This document shows, piece after piece, positions 50,736-59,477 of a stretch of 64,000 nucleotides of DNA. The stretch is from assembly GCF_043099285.1 (NCBI RefSeq), contig NZ_CP170723.1, forward strand, positions 2,790,001 to 2,854,000. Direction: 5' to 3'. The number at the start of each line of letters is the position of its first letter. Position 1 is the first letter of the stretch. Source of the DNA: Oryzobacter telluris. GTDB taxonomy: Bacteria; Actinomycetota; Actinomycetes; Actinomycetales; Dermatophilaceae. The notes under the pieces are model-generated. The model saw nothing but the letters and a program-made list of their open reading frames with translations. It had not been told where the DNA came from and ran no database searches. The position numbers were made by a program, and so were the translations under genes.

Positions 50736-50741
50736 TAGAGT
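50736..50741 (+). promoter_or_regulatory. Leaderless-type -10 of third signal peptidase gene
   Basis: TAGAGT, 7 nt before the GTG. Confidence 0.6.
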
Positions 50742-50748
50742 GGCGCCC

Positions 50749-51465
50749 GTGACGACCGCAGCGGCCGCGTCGGACGGGGCGGCGACGCGTCCCCGTCGTC
50801 GACTCCCCATGTTCACCGAGGTGATCCTCGCCCTCGTCGCCGTGGCCCTCGTGCAGGCCTTCCTCGTCAAGCCCTTCGGGGTGCCGTCGCGCTCGATGGA
50901 GGAGACGCTCCACGTCGGCGACCGCATCCTCGTCAACCGCCTCGACGGCTCGGTCGCCCGCGGGGACGTCGTCGTCTTCGGCCACGGCGAGACCTGGCAG
51001 GAGCGCTCGCTGCCCGACCCGACCAACCCCTTCTCCCGCGCCGCGCGCTGGTTCGGCGACCTCACCGGCATCGGCCCCAGCAGCACGGCCTACACGGTCA
51101 AGCGGGTCATCGGCCTACCCGGCGACCGGGTCGCCTGCTGCACCTCCGACGGCAGGGTCACCGTCGACGCCGAGGCGCTCGACGAGCCGTACGTCCACGA
51201 GGACCTCCCCTTCACCGCCGGCAGCCTGGACTGCTCGAGCAGCCCGCGCTCCACCCGCTGCTTCCCCGAGATCACCGTGCCGAAGGACAACCTCCTCGTC
51301 CTCGGCGACCACCGCTCGCAGTCGGCCGACTCCGTCATCGGCTGCCGTGGCGCCGCCGACGGTCCCGAGTGCGTGCGGCTCGTGCCGATAGAGCGGGTCG
51401 TGGGGCCCGTCGTCCTGCGGTTCTGGCCGCTGGGCGACCTCGGCGGGCTCCCCCACCACCCGTAG
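50749..51465 (+). CDS. Signal peptidase I (second active paralogue)
   Basis: A 238-aa membrane protease with one N-terminal TM helix (VILALVAVALVQAFLV), nucleophile S49 in GVPSRSMEETL, base K118 in VKRVIGLPGDRV and box E GDHRSQSADSVIG. A Cys-rich loop (ACCTSDG, LDCSSSP, RCF) differs from the lepB copy and may form disulfides. It is therefore a distinct active type I signal peptidase, possibly with separate substrates such as the neighbouring secreted propeller protein (inference). Confidence 0.92.
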   Translation: MTTAAAASDGAATRPRRRLPMFTEVILALVAVALVQAFLVKPFGVPSRSMEETLHVGDRILVNRLDGSVARGDVVVFGHGETWQERSLPDPTNPFSRAARWFGDLTGIGPSSTAYTVKRVIGLPGDRVACCTSDGRVTVDAEALDEPYVHEDLPFTAGSLDCSSSPRSTRCFPEITVPKDNLLVLGDHRSQSADSVIGCRGAADGPECVRLVPIERVVGPVVLRFWPLGDLGGLPHHP

Positions 51466-51469
51466 CCGC

Positions 51470-51486
51470 GGCCGGGCGGGCCGGCC
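51470..51486. terminator. Short hairpin between convergent lepB-type gene and smc
   Basis: GGCCGG-GCGGG-CCGGCC, a 6-bp stem in the 27-bp gap between convergent stop codons. Confidence 0.45.
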
Positions 51487-51492
51487 CTTGCC

Positions 51493-54400
51493 TCAGGCGG
51501 TGGCGGCGACGTCGCGGATGCGCTGGCTGACCACGGTGGTCACGCCGTCGCCGCGCATCGAGACGCCGTAGAGCGCGTCGGCGACCTCCATCGTGCGCTT
51601 CTGGTGCGTGATGACGATGAGCTGGCTGGAGTCGCGCAGCTCCTCGAACAGGGTGATGAGGCGGCCCAGGTTGGTGTCGTCGAGGGCGGCCTCGACCTCG
51701 TCCATGATGTAGAACGGGCTCGGCCGCGCCTTGAAGATCGCGACGAGCAGGGCCACCGCGACGAGCGAGCGCTCGCCACCCGAGAGCAGGCTGAGCCGCT
51801 TGACCTTCTTGCCCGGCGGGCGTGCCTCCACCTCGATGCCGGTGGTGAGCATGTTCGAGGGGTCGGTGAGGACGAGGCGTCCCTCGCCGCCGGGGAACAG
51901 CCGGCCGAAGACCCGCTCGAACTGGGCCTCGGTGTCGTGGAAGGCCTCGGTGAAGACCTGCTCGACGCGCTCGTCGACCTCCTTGACGATGTCGAGCAGG
52001 TCGCGCTTGGAGCGCTTGAGGTCCTCGAGCTGCGTGGTGAGGAAGGTGTGCCGCTCCTCGAGTGCCGCGAACTCCTCGAGCGCCAGCGGGTTGACCCGGC
52101 CGAGGGCCTGCAGGCCGCGCTCGGCCTTGCGCAGCCGCTTCTCCTGCTCCTCGCGCACGTAGGGCACGGGCTCGGGCGCCTGGTCGGGGTCCTCCCCCGG
52201 GCCGGCGACGTGCGGGACCTCGCGGTGCGGGCCGAACTCCTCGACGAGGACCTCGGGGTCGATGCCGAGCTCCTCGACGGCCTTGGCCTGCAGCGTCTCG
52301 ATGCGGGCGACCTGGCGGGCGCGGGCCATCTCGTCGCGGTGGGCGCTGTCGGTGAGGTCGCGCAGCTCGTCCTGGACGGTGGTCAGCTCGTGGCGCAGCG
52401 CCGACCCCTCGCGGTCGCGGTTCGCACGCTCGGCCTCGGCGGCGTCGCGGGCGGTGGTGGCCAGGGCCAGCGCGGCGGTGACGCGGCCGACGGCGTAGAC
52501 GGCCGCGGCGCGCACGGCCTCGGCGACGGTGGCCTCGCGGCGGCGGCGATCACGGCGCTCGCGCAGCCGTTCGCGGGCGGCGAGCTCGTTGCGGGCGGCG
52601 CCCTCGAGGGAGTCGGCGCGGCCCTTGAGGGCGCGGGCCCGCTCCTCGCGGGTGCGCAGGGTGAGGCGCAGCTCGGTCTCGGCGGTGCGGGCCCGGCTGG
52701 CGGCGAGCTCGAGGCGGTCGCGCTCGTCGGTGCCGGGCTCGTCGGTGTCCTCGGCGGGCTCGGCCTGGGCCTGCTCCAGCCGGGCGTCGAGCGCCTCGAG
52801 CTCGGTGCGGTCGTTCTCGAGCGCCACGCGGGCGTCGGCGATGGCGCGCTCGGTGCGGTCGGCCTCCGCGCTCGCGGTGCGGACCGAGGCCCCGAGGCCA
52901 CCGAGGCGCTCGGCGACCGCGGCCATCCGGGCGTCGGACTCGTGGAGGGCCTCGAGGGCCGCTTCGACGTCACCTCCGGCGTCGCGGGCCTCCTCGCGGG
53001 CGGCGGCGAGCGAGAACCGGGCGCGCTCGGCGCGGCTGCTCGCGGCCTCGAGGGTGGTGCGGGTCTCGGCCACGGCGGCCTGGACCTCGAGCAGGCTCTC
53101 GCCGGCGCTGCTGCCGCCCCGGGCCCAGCCGGGGCCGAAGACGTCGCCGTCGGCGGTCACCGCGGTGACCCCCTCGCGGCGGGCGACGAGGGCGACCGCG
53201 TGGGCCGCCGTGGGGACGAGCGCGACGCGGTCGAGGAGCTGCTCGACCGCGGGGTGCACGTCGTCGGGGGCGGTGACGACGTCGCGCGCCCAGACGGCGT
53301 CGCCGTCGAGGGCCGGCCAGGTGGCGGGGTCGCTGGGGGTGGCCGTGGCACCGACGAGGAGGGCCGCGCGGCCGCCGTCGTCGTCGCGCAGGCTCGAGAT
53401 GGCGCGGGCCGCGTGGTCGGCGGTCGGGACCGCGAGCGCCTCGGAGGCCCAGCCCAGGGCCGCGGCGACCGCGGCCTCGTGGCCGCCGGAGACGTGGAGG
53501 AGGGAGGCGACGGTGCCGACGACGCCGTGGTCGTCGCCCGCGGCGAGGAGCGTGGCCGCGCCGTCCTTGCGGCGCAGGCTGAGCTCGAGGGCCTCGAGGC
53601 GTGCGGCGGACGACGAGCGCAGCCGCTCGGCCTCGCGCTCCTCGGCGACGAGCCGCTCGACCTCCGCCTCGGCCTTCGCGAGGCGGTCGGCGGCGGTCTC
53701 GTAGGTCTGGTCGAGGCCTTCCTCGCCCTCCTCCTCGACGGCGACGCCGCCCTCGAGGCGGGAGAACTCCTGCTCGGCCTCGGCGGCGCGGGCGCGCGCG
53801 GCGGCGACGAGCTCCTGGAGGCGGCCGATCTCGGCCTCCCCGGCCTCGATCCGGCTGCGGCGGGCGCCGACCTGGCCGGCGAGCTTGGCCAGCCCCTCGC
53901 GGCGGTCGGCGGCGGCGCGGGCGAGGCGGGCCAGGCGGGTCTGCTCCTGCGCGAAGGCGCTCTCGGCGCCTTCGCGGGCGGCGACGGCGGCGGCGAGCTC
54001 CTCGGTGGTCTCGGCGACCTCGGCGAGCAGTCCGGCCTCGGCCTCACGGGCCTTCTCGGCCTGGGCTCGCAGCTCGTCGGGATCGCGGCCGCTCGTGGTC
54101 TCGTGCTCCTCGTCCTGGCTGAGCAGGCGGACCCGCTCGGCCGCGACCGAGCCCGTGGACTCCATCCGGTCGCGCAGGCTCTGCAGCCGCACGAAGCGCT
54201 CCTGGGCCCGGCTCAGCTCGGGGGCGGCGTCGGTGGCCCGGCGCTCGACGTCGGTGAGGCGCTGGCGCACGTCGGCGAGGGCGTCCTCCACCGCGGTGCG
54301 GCGCTCGATGAGCGCGGTCTCGTCGGCGACCTCCTGCTCGAGGACGGCGGTCAGCTGGACGAGGTCGTCGGCGAGGAGGCGCAGCCGGCTGTCGCGCGCG

Positions 54401-55062
54401 TCGGCCTGGATGACGGCGGCGCGGCGGGCGGCCTCGGCCTGGCGCCCGAGCGGGCCGAGCTGGCGGCGGATCTCGCCCGTGAGGTCCTGGACCCGGGTGA
54501 GGTTGGCCTCCATCGTCTCCAGCTTGCGCAGCGCCTTCTCCTTGCGGCGGCGGTGCTTGAGGACGCCCGCGGCCTCCTCGATGAAGCCGCGGCGCTCCTC
54601 GGGGGTCGCGCGCAGGACGGTGTCGAGCTGGCCCTGGCCGACGATGACGTGCATCTCGCGGCCCAGGCCCGTGTCGGAGAGGAGCTCCTGGACGTCGAGG
54701 AGCCGGCAGTTCGTGCCGTTGATGGCGTACTCGGAGCCGCCACCGCGGAACATCGTCCGGGTGATCGTCACCTCGGAGTAGTCGATGGGCAGGGCACCGT
54801 CGGTGTTGTCGATGGTGAGGCTGACCTCGGCGCGGCCCAGCGGCGGGCGGCCCGCGGTGCCGGCGAAGATGACGTCCTCCATCTTGCCGCCGCGCAGGGA
54901 CTTGGCCCCCTGCTCGCCCATGACCCAGGCGAGGGCGTCGACGACGTTGGACTTGCCCGAGCCGTTCGGGCCGACGACGCAGGTGATGCCGGGCTCGAGG
55001 CGCATCGTCGTCGCCGAGGCGAAGGACTTGAAGCCCTTCAGGGTCAGCGTCTTGAGGTACAT
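51493..55062 (-). CDS. smc: Chromosome segregation protein SMC
   Basis: A condensin ATPase organising the chromosome. 1189 aa: N-terminal ATPase half with GPNGSGKSN (31-39), long coiled coil rich in Ala/Glu/Arg, a hinge near 490-650 (VVGTVASLLHVSGGHEAAVAAAL to GDVFGPGWARGG), second coiled coil, and the C-terminal half with LSGGERSLVAVALL and Walker B FYIMDEVEAALDD. No close partner gene (scpA/scpB) is in the window. Confidence 0.97.
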   Translation of the reverse strand: MYLKTLTLKGFKSFASATTMRLEPGITCVVGPNGSGKSNVVDALAWVMGEQGAKSLRGGKMEDVIFAGTAGRPPLGRAEVSLTIDNTDGALPIDYSEVTITRTMFRGGGSEYAINGTNCRLLDVQELLSDTGLGREMHVIVGQGQLDTVLRATPEERRGFIEEAAGVLKHRRRKEKALRKLETMEANLTRVQDLTGEIRRQLGPLGRQAEAARRAAVIQADARDSRLRLLADDLVQLTAVLEQEVADETALIERRTAVEDALADVRQRLTDVERRATDAAPELSRAQERFVRLQSLRDRMESTGSVAAERVRLLSQDEEHETTSGRDPDELRAQAEKAREAEAGLLAEVAETTEELAAAVAAREGAESAFAQEQTRLARLARAAADRREGLAKLAGQVGARRSRIEAGEAEIGRLQELVAAARARAAEAEQEFSRLEGGVAVEEEGEEGLDQTYETAADRLAKAEAEVERLVAEEREAERLRSSSAARLEALELSLRRKDGAATLLAAGDDHGVVGTVASLLHVSGGHEAAVAAALGWASEALAVPTADHAARAISSLRDDDGGRAALLVGATATPSDPATWPALDGDAVWARDVVTAPDDVHPAVEQLLDRVALVPTAAHAVALVARREGVTAVTADGDVFGPGWARGGSSAGESLLEVQAAVAETRTTLEAASSRAERARFSLAAAREEARDAGGDVEAALEALHESDARMAAVAERLGGLGASVRTASAEADRTERAIADARVALENDRTELEALDARLEQAQAEPAEDTDEPGTDERDRLELAASRARTAETELRLTLRTREERARALKGRADSLEGAARNELAARERLRERRDRRRREATVAEAVRAAAVYAVGRVTAALALATTARDAAEAERANRDREGSALRHELTTVQDELRDLTDSAHRDEMARARQVARIETLQAKAVEELGIDPEVLVEEFGPHREVPHVAGPGEDPDQAPEPVPYVREEQEKRLRKAERGLQALGRVNPLALEEFAALEERHTFLTTQLEDLKRSKRDLLDIVKEVDERVEQVFTEAFHDTEAQFERVFGRLFPGGEGRLVLTDPSNMLTTGIEVEARPPGKKVKRLSLLSGGERSLVAVALLVAIFKARPSPFYIMDEVEAALDDTNLGRLITLFEELRDSSQLIVITHQKRTMEVADALYGVSMRGDGVTTVVSQRIRDVAATA

Positions 55063-55219
55063 GCGGCGGTCGTCAGCTCTCGTCGGTGCGGTTCTCCCCC
55101 CGGTCCGGCCGGGTCGGGGGCGACTCTACCGGCGGGGCCGCGGCCTGTCGGGATGACGTCGGCCGCCGGTGGTGCCTGTGACCGGTGGGGCTGGTGGTGC
55201 CCCTGGTGCTAAGGCGTCT

Positions 55220-55273
55220 CGCCGTGAGTGCGGAGGTGGTCGCCCTGACCACCGTTTCCGCACTCGCGGCGAG
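55220..55273. repeat. Dispersed 50-bp palindrome, copy B (terminator-like)
   Basis: CGCCGTGAGTGCGGA pairs with TCCGCACTCGCGGCG, and GGTGGTC with GACCACC, leaving one 3-nt bulge and a 5-nt loop. It starts 13 nt past the chorismate mutase stop. The 50-nt core matches copy A at 33274-33323 in 45 positions. Confidence 0.8.
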
Positions 55274-55283
55274 GAGTGGGCGG

Positions 55284-55589
55284 TCAGGCGGAGGGGGCCG
55301 GGTCGGAGCCGGCGAGGTTCTCGTGGTGGTGGATGACCTCGGCGATGATGAAGTTGAGGAACGCCTCGGCGAACTGGGGGTCGAGCCCGGACTCGTCGGC
55401 CAGGGCCCGCAGCCGGGTGACCTGCTCCTCCTCGCGTCCCGGGTCGGCCGGGGGCAGACCGGCGGCGGCCTTCAGCTCGCCGACCGCCTGGGTGCACTTG
55501 AAGCGCTCGGCGAGCAGGTGGACGAGCGCCGCGTCGATGTTGTCGATGCTCGAGCGCAGGCGGGCCAGCTCGGGAGGGAGGTCGCTCAC
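55284..55589 (-). CDS. Chorismate mutase (AroQ type)
   Basis: A 101-aa all-helical enzyme that rearranges chorismate to prephenate for Phe and Tyr. Seen: LARLRSSIDNIDAALVHLLAERFKCTQAVGELKA (R, D and K of the AroQ helix 1) and DPGREEEQVTRLRALADESGLDPQFAEAFLNFIIAEVIHHHE. The GTG follows a TACGAT hexamer by 6 nt. It stands alone. Confidence 0.92.
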   Translation of the reverse strand: MSDLPPELARLRSSIDNIDAALVHLLAERFKCTQAVGELKAAAGLPPADPGREEEQVTRLRALADESGLDPQFAEAFLNFIIAEVIHHHENLAGSDPAPSA

Positions 55590-55595
55590 CCCGCC

Positions 55596-55601
55596 ATCGT
55601 A
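55596..55601 (-). promoter_or_regulatory. Leaderless-type -10 of chorismate mutase gene
   Basis: TACGAT, 6 nt before the GTG. Confidence 0.6.
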
Positions 55602-55651
55602 GGAACCCCGTCGGCGCAGGTCGCGTCACGTCCACCACGCGGTCGGGACGC

Positions 55652-55963
55652 TCAGCGCTCGCGGAAGCCCTGCTGGCCGCGGGCGTCGCCCCACGCCGGG
55701 GTCGAGACGGTGTCGACGCGTCCGGGGCGGCGGGCCGACGACGGCTGCTCGGCGAGGAGGGCGACGAGTCGCGTCAGCGCGTCCTCCGGCCCCTCCGCCA
55801 CGACCTCCACACGGCCGTCGGCGGTGTTGCGCGCGAACCCGGCCAGGCCCAGCTCGAGCGCGCGCGAGCGAGTCCACCAGCGGAACCCGACGCCCTGCAC
55901 GTCGCCCCGCACGAACACCGCGACGCGTCGCACCCCACCACCACCGTCCGCGCGCTCCGTCAT
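55652..55963 (-). CDS. acyP: Acylphosphatase
   Basis: A 103-aa enzyme that hydrolyses acyl phosphates. The active-site loop GDVQGVGFRWWTRSRA carries the catalytic Arg (R28), and the Asn sits in GFARNTADGRVEVVAEG. Linked with smc in many actinobacteria. The C-terminal tail is Arg/Gly-rich and not conserved. The ATG follows TAGGAT by 6 nt. Confidence 0.93.
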   Translation of the reverse strand: MTERADGGGGVRRVAVFVRGDVQGVGFRWWTRSRALELGLAGFARNTADGRVEVVAEGPEDALTRLVALLAEQPSSARRPGRVDTVSTPAWGDARGQQGFRER

Positions 55964-55969
55964 CCCCCG

Positions 55970-55975
55970 ATCCTA
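55970..55975 (-). promoter_or_regulatory. Leaderless-type -10 of acyP
   Basis: TAGGAT, 6 nt before the ATG. Confidence 0.65.
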
Positions 55976-56049
55976 GGAACCCCGCCGCGCACCCACTGGT
56001 CACGGGCGTCCCACGAGCGCGCCTCCGCCACGCCGTCACCACCGGCCCC

Positions 56050-56055
56050 TACCGT
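56050..56055 (+). promoter_or_regulatory. Leaderless-type -10 of acyltransferase gene
   Basis: TACCGT, 6 nt before the ATG, divergent from acyP. Confidence 0.65.
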
Positions 56056-56061
56056 GACCCC

Positions 56062-58008
56062 ATGAGCACCACGGAGGCTCAGCGGACCCATGCGGTCCGC
56101 GACCCCGTGCCCGGGGCCTCCCCCGGCACCGCTCCCGAGCGCCCCGACGCCCCACGCCCCACCCGCCGCCTGGCCGGCCTCGACGGCCTGCGCGCCCTCG
56201 CCATCGCCGCGGTCCTGCTCTTCCACCTCGACGCCACCTGGCTGCCGGGCGGCTTCCTCGGCGTCGACGTCTTCTTCGTCGTCTCGGGCTTCCTCATCAC
56301 CACGCTCCTCGTCCGCGAGCGGGCCGCCACCGGACGCCTCGACCTCCCGGCCTTCTGGACCCGCCGCGCCCGTCGCCTCCTGCCGGCGCTGCTCGTCCTC
56401 GTCCCCTCCTCGGTGCTGCTCGCCCGGCTCAGCGAGGGCGACCTCCTCGTCGGCGTCGAGCGCCAGGTCCTCGGGGCGCTCACCTTCACCTCGAACTGGC
56501 TCGAGGTCGCCGCGGGGACCGACTACTTCGCCGCCACCTCGCCCCAGCTGTTCATGAACCTCTGGTCGCTCGCGGTCGAGGAACAGTTCTACCTCCTGTG
56601 GCCCCTGGCCCTGCTCGCCCTCGTCACCGTGGCGCGGACCCCCGCAGCCCGCGCCGCCGTGGCCGCCACGGCCGGCCTGGCCTCGGCCGTCCTCATGGCG
56701 CTCACCCTCGACCCCGACGCCCCCACCCGCGCCTACTTCGGCACCGACACCCACCTGTCCGGCCTGATGATGGGCGCCGCCCTCGCCTTCGCGTGGGCTG
56801 CCCCCCACCGCGCCTGGACCGCCACGGCCGCGTGGAACCGCCACCGCCGCACCGTCGCCGGGGTCGCCCTCGCCGTCCTGGGGCTGCTCCTCGCCACCGC
56901 CTCGGAGACGTCGGCCTGGACCTTCCGCGGCGGCATCCTCCTCGCCGGCCTGGCCACCACCGCGCTCGTCCTCGTCGTCGTCGAGCGCCCCGGCCGGCTG
57001 CGCGCCGTCCTCGAGCTGCCCGTCGTGCGCTGGGTCGGCGCCCGCAGCTACGGCATCTACCTCTGGCACTGGCCGGTCGTCCTCGTCGTGGCCCAGGACC
57101 TGCCCGAGGCCCGGGGCAGCACCGCCTACGTCCTCACCCGGGTGTGGGCGCTCGTCGTCACCCTCGCGGTCGCCGACCTGTCCTACCGCTTCGTCGAGCT
57201 GCCGGTGCGCCGCCGCGGCTTCGGCGGTGCCGCCAGCGAGGCCTTCCGCCGGCTGCGCTCGCTCGGTCCGCGCGGCGCCCGGGTCGTCTGGGGCGTCGTC
57301 GCCGTCGTCACCGTCGCGACCGTGGTGGTCCTGCTCACCGCCCCCGACCGCACGTCGACCGAGGAGCTGATCCGGGCCAACGAGGCAAGCCTCACCCGCT
57401 CCGACCCCGCACCGTCCACCGCCGCCGACACGACCGTGGCCGCGAAGCCCGCCGCAGGCCCGGCCAAGCTGGAGCAGGACTGGTCGATGCCCACCGGCCG
57501 CGAGGTCGACGTCCTCGGGGACTCGATGGTCGTGGGCGCCAGCCACGCGCTGCGCTACTACCTGCCCCGGATCCGCATGGACGCCAAGAGCAACCGCCGC
57601 TGGTCGGCCGCCCCCGGCCTGGTGTCCACCCGCGGCGACACCCTGCGGCGCGCGGTCGTCCTCGGCTTCGGCACCAACGCCGGCACCGACGAGGCCGAGG
57701 TGCGCCGCACCCTCGACGCCCTCGGCCCGAAGCGGATGGTCGTCCTCGTCACCCTCCACGGTCCGTTCAGCCGCATCGAGACCGACAACGCGGCTCTGCG
57801 CGAGCTCGCCACGGGCCGCGACAACGTCGTCGTTGCCGACTGGGACGCCGCGCTCGAGGGCACGAGCGGACAGCTCCAGCCCGACGGCATCCACCCGAGC
57901 CTCGTCGGCAGCCACCTCTATGCGAAGACCATCCGCGCCGCCCTCGCCGAGCTGAGCGAGCGGCACACCGGCACCCCCGTCGTCCTCAAGGCACTGCCGC
58001 TCCCCTGA
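56062..58008 (+). CDS. OafA/YrhL-type acyltransferase with C-terminal SGNH domain
   Basis: A 648-aa membrane enzyme. Residues ~40-390 are the acyltransferase-3 domain: GLDGLRALAIAAVLLFHLDATWLPGGFLGVDVFFVVSGFLI, FWTRRARRLLPAL and SLAVEEQFYLLWPLALL (about 10 TM). Residues ~470-640 are an extracytoplasmic SGNH esterase-like domain with DVLGDSMVVGA (Ser), GFGTNAGTD (N) and PDGIHPSLVGSHLYA (H). Such proteins O-acetylate peptidoglycan, polysaccharides or lipids; substrate unknown. A second partial SGNH-type protein lies at the right edge of the window. Confidence 0.92.
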   Translation: MSTTEAQRTHAVRDPVPGASPGTAPERPDAPRPTRRLAGLDGLRALAIAAVLLFHLDATWLPGGFLGVDVFFVVSGFLITTLLVRERAATGRLDLPAFWTRRARRLLPALLVLVPSSVLLARLSEGDLLVGVERQVLGALTFTSNWLEVAAGTDYFAATSPQLFMNLWSLAVEEQFYLLWPLALLALVTVARTPAARAAVAATAGLASAVLMALTLDPDAPTRAYFGTDTHLSGLMMGAALAFAWAAPHRAWTATAAWNRHRRTVAGVALAVLGLLLATASETSAWTFRGGILLAGLATTALVLVVVERPGRLRAVLELPVVRWVGARSYGIYLWHWPVVLVVAQDLPEARGSTAYVLTRVWALVVTLAVADLSYRFVELPVRRRGFGGAASEAFRRLRSLGPRGARVVWGVVAVVTVATVVVLLTAPDRTSTEELIRANEASLTRSDPAPSTAADTTVAAKPAAGPAKLEQDWSMPTGREVDVLGDSMVVGASHALRYYLPRIRMDAKSNRRWSAAPGLVSTRGDTLRRAVVLGFGTNAGTDEAEVRRTLDALGPKRMVVLVTLHGPFSRIETDNAALRELATGRDNVVVADWDAALEGTSGQLQPDGIHPSLVGSHLYAKTIRAALAELSERHTGTPVVLKALPLP

Positions 58009-58040
58009 CCGGGCGGGGCGACACCGTCGGACCCCGCCCC

Positions 58041-58046
58041 TACAGT
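58041..58046 (+). promoter_or_regulatory. Leaderless-type -10 of MFS gene
   Basis: TACAGT, 6 nt before the GTG. Confidence 0.6.
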
Positions 58047-58052
58047 GCTGGC

Positions 58053-59468
58053 GTGCCCCTCGACGACATGGACGAGACGACGGCGCCGACCACCACGCCG
58101 GGCGCCGACGTCCACCTGCCGCCGGGGGTGGAGCGGGGCCCGGAGACGATGCGCACCTTCCGCGCGGTCCTCGGCAACACCCTCGTCGCCAACGTGACCT
58201 CGAGCTACCTCTGGTTCGCCCTGACCTTCTGGGCCTACCTCGAGACGCGGTCGGTCATGGCCACCTCGATCATCGGCGGTGGCTACATGCTCTTCACCGC
58301 CGCCTGCGGCACCTTCTTCGGGACCTTCGTCGACCACCACCGCAAGAAGCAGGTCATGGTGGTCTCGTCGGCGGTCACCCTGGTGTCCTACGCGGCGGCC
58401 GGGGCGCTGTGGCTGCTCCTGGGCGAGGAGCTCCTCGCCGACTGGAGCGGTCCGGCGTTCTGGCTCTTCGCGGCCGTGATCCTCGTCGGCGGTGTCGTCG
58501 AGAGCCTGCGCAACATCGCCCTGTCCACCACCGTGACCCTGCTCGTGCCCGAGGACGGCCGCGACAGGGCCAACGGGCTCGTCGGCACCGTGCAGGGCAT
58601 CGCCTTCATGGTCACCAGCGTCTTCAGCGGGCTGAGCGTGGGCCTGCTCGGCATGGGCTGGACCCTCGCCGTCGCCCTCGCGCTCACCGGGCTCACCCTC
58701 GCCCACCTCCTGCCGATCTCCGTCCCCGAGGTCGAGCCCGAGGTGGAGGCCGGGCGCTCGCGCTTCGACGTGCGCGGCGCGCTCACCGCGATCCGGGCGG
58801 TGCCCGGCCTCGTGGCGCTCATCCTCTTCTCGACGTTCAACAACCTCGTCAACGGCGTCTACATCGCCCTGATGGACCCCTACGGCCTCACCCTGTTCAG
58901 CGTCGAGGCGTGGGGCGTCGTCCTGGGCGTCACCGGGCTGGGCTTCGTCGTCGGGGGTGGCCTCGTCGCGCGGTTCGGCCTGGGCGCCAACCCCGTTCGC
59001 AGCCTGCTGCTCGTCAACCTCGGCGTCGCGGTGCTCGGGATGACGTTCACGGCGCGGGAGTGGGCGTGGCTCTACGTCGTCGGGATCTTCCTCTTCCTGT
59101 GCATCATGCCGGTGGCCGAGGCGGCCGAGCAGACGATCCTGCAGCGGGTGGTGCCGTTCCGCACGCAGGGCCGCGTGTTCGGCTTCGCCCAGAGCGTCGA
59201 GCTCGCGGCCAGCCCGGTCTCGGCGTTCCTCATCGGCCCGATCGCGCAGTTCTGGCTCATCCCGTACATGGACTCCGACGACGGGCGCGCCACGTGGGGC
59301 TGGCTGCTCGGCGACGGCGAGGCGCGCGGCATCGCCCTGGTCTTCCTCGGTGCCGGGGCCATCGTGTTCGTCACGGTCCTGCTCGCCCTCGCGTCGGCGC
59401 CCTACCGCCGCCTGTCGCAGGCCTACGCCGACGCGCCGCAGCAGCTCGAGGCCCAGCAGGCGGGCTGA
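58053..59468 (+). CDS. MFS transporter
   Basis: A 471-aa, 12-TM transporter. The loop motif after TM2 is GTFVDHHRKKQVMVV; the central loop (VEPEVEAGRSRFDVRGALTAI) leads to the second half. A C-terminal stretch ILQRVVPFRTQGRVFGFAQSVE resembles MFS_3 exporters. The GTG start is supported by the -10 spacing; an internal ATG five codons on lacks a site. It is convergent with the GH13 gene, 9 bp apart. Confidence 0.88.
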   Translation: MPLDDMDETTAPTTTPGADVHLPPGVERGPETMRTFRAVLGNTLVANVTSSYLWFALTFWAYLETRSVMATSIIGGGYMLFTAACGTFFGTFVDHHRKKQVMVVSSAVTLVSYAAAGALWLLLGEELLADWSGPAFWLFAAVILVGGVVESLRNIALSTTVTLLVPEDGRDRANGLVGTVQGIAFMVTSVFSGLSVGLLGMGWTLAVALALTGLTLAHLLPISVPEVEPEVEAGRSRFDVRGALTAIRAVPGLVALILFSTFNNLVNGVYIALMDPYGLTLFSVEAWGVVLGVTGLGFVVGGGLVARFGLGANPVRSLLLVNLGVAVLGMTFTAREWAWLYVVGIFLFLCIMPVAEAAEQTILQRVVPFRTQGRVFGFAQSVELAASPVSAFLIGPIAQFWLIPYMDSDDGRATWGWLLGDGEARGIALVFLGAGAIVFVTVLLALASAPYRRLSQAYADAPQQLEAQQAG

Positions 59469-59477
59469 CGGCCCCGC

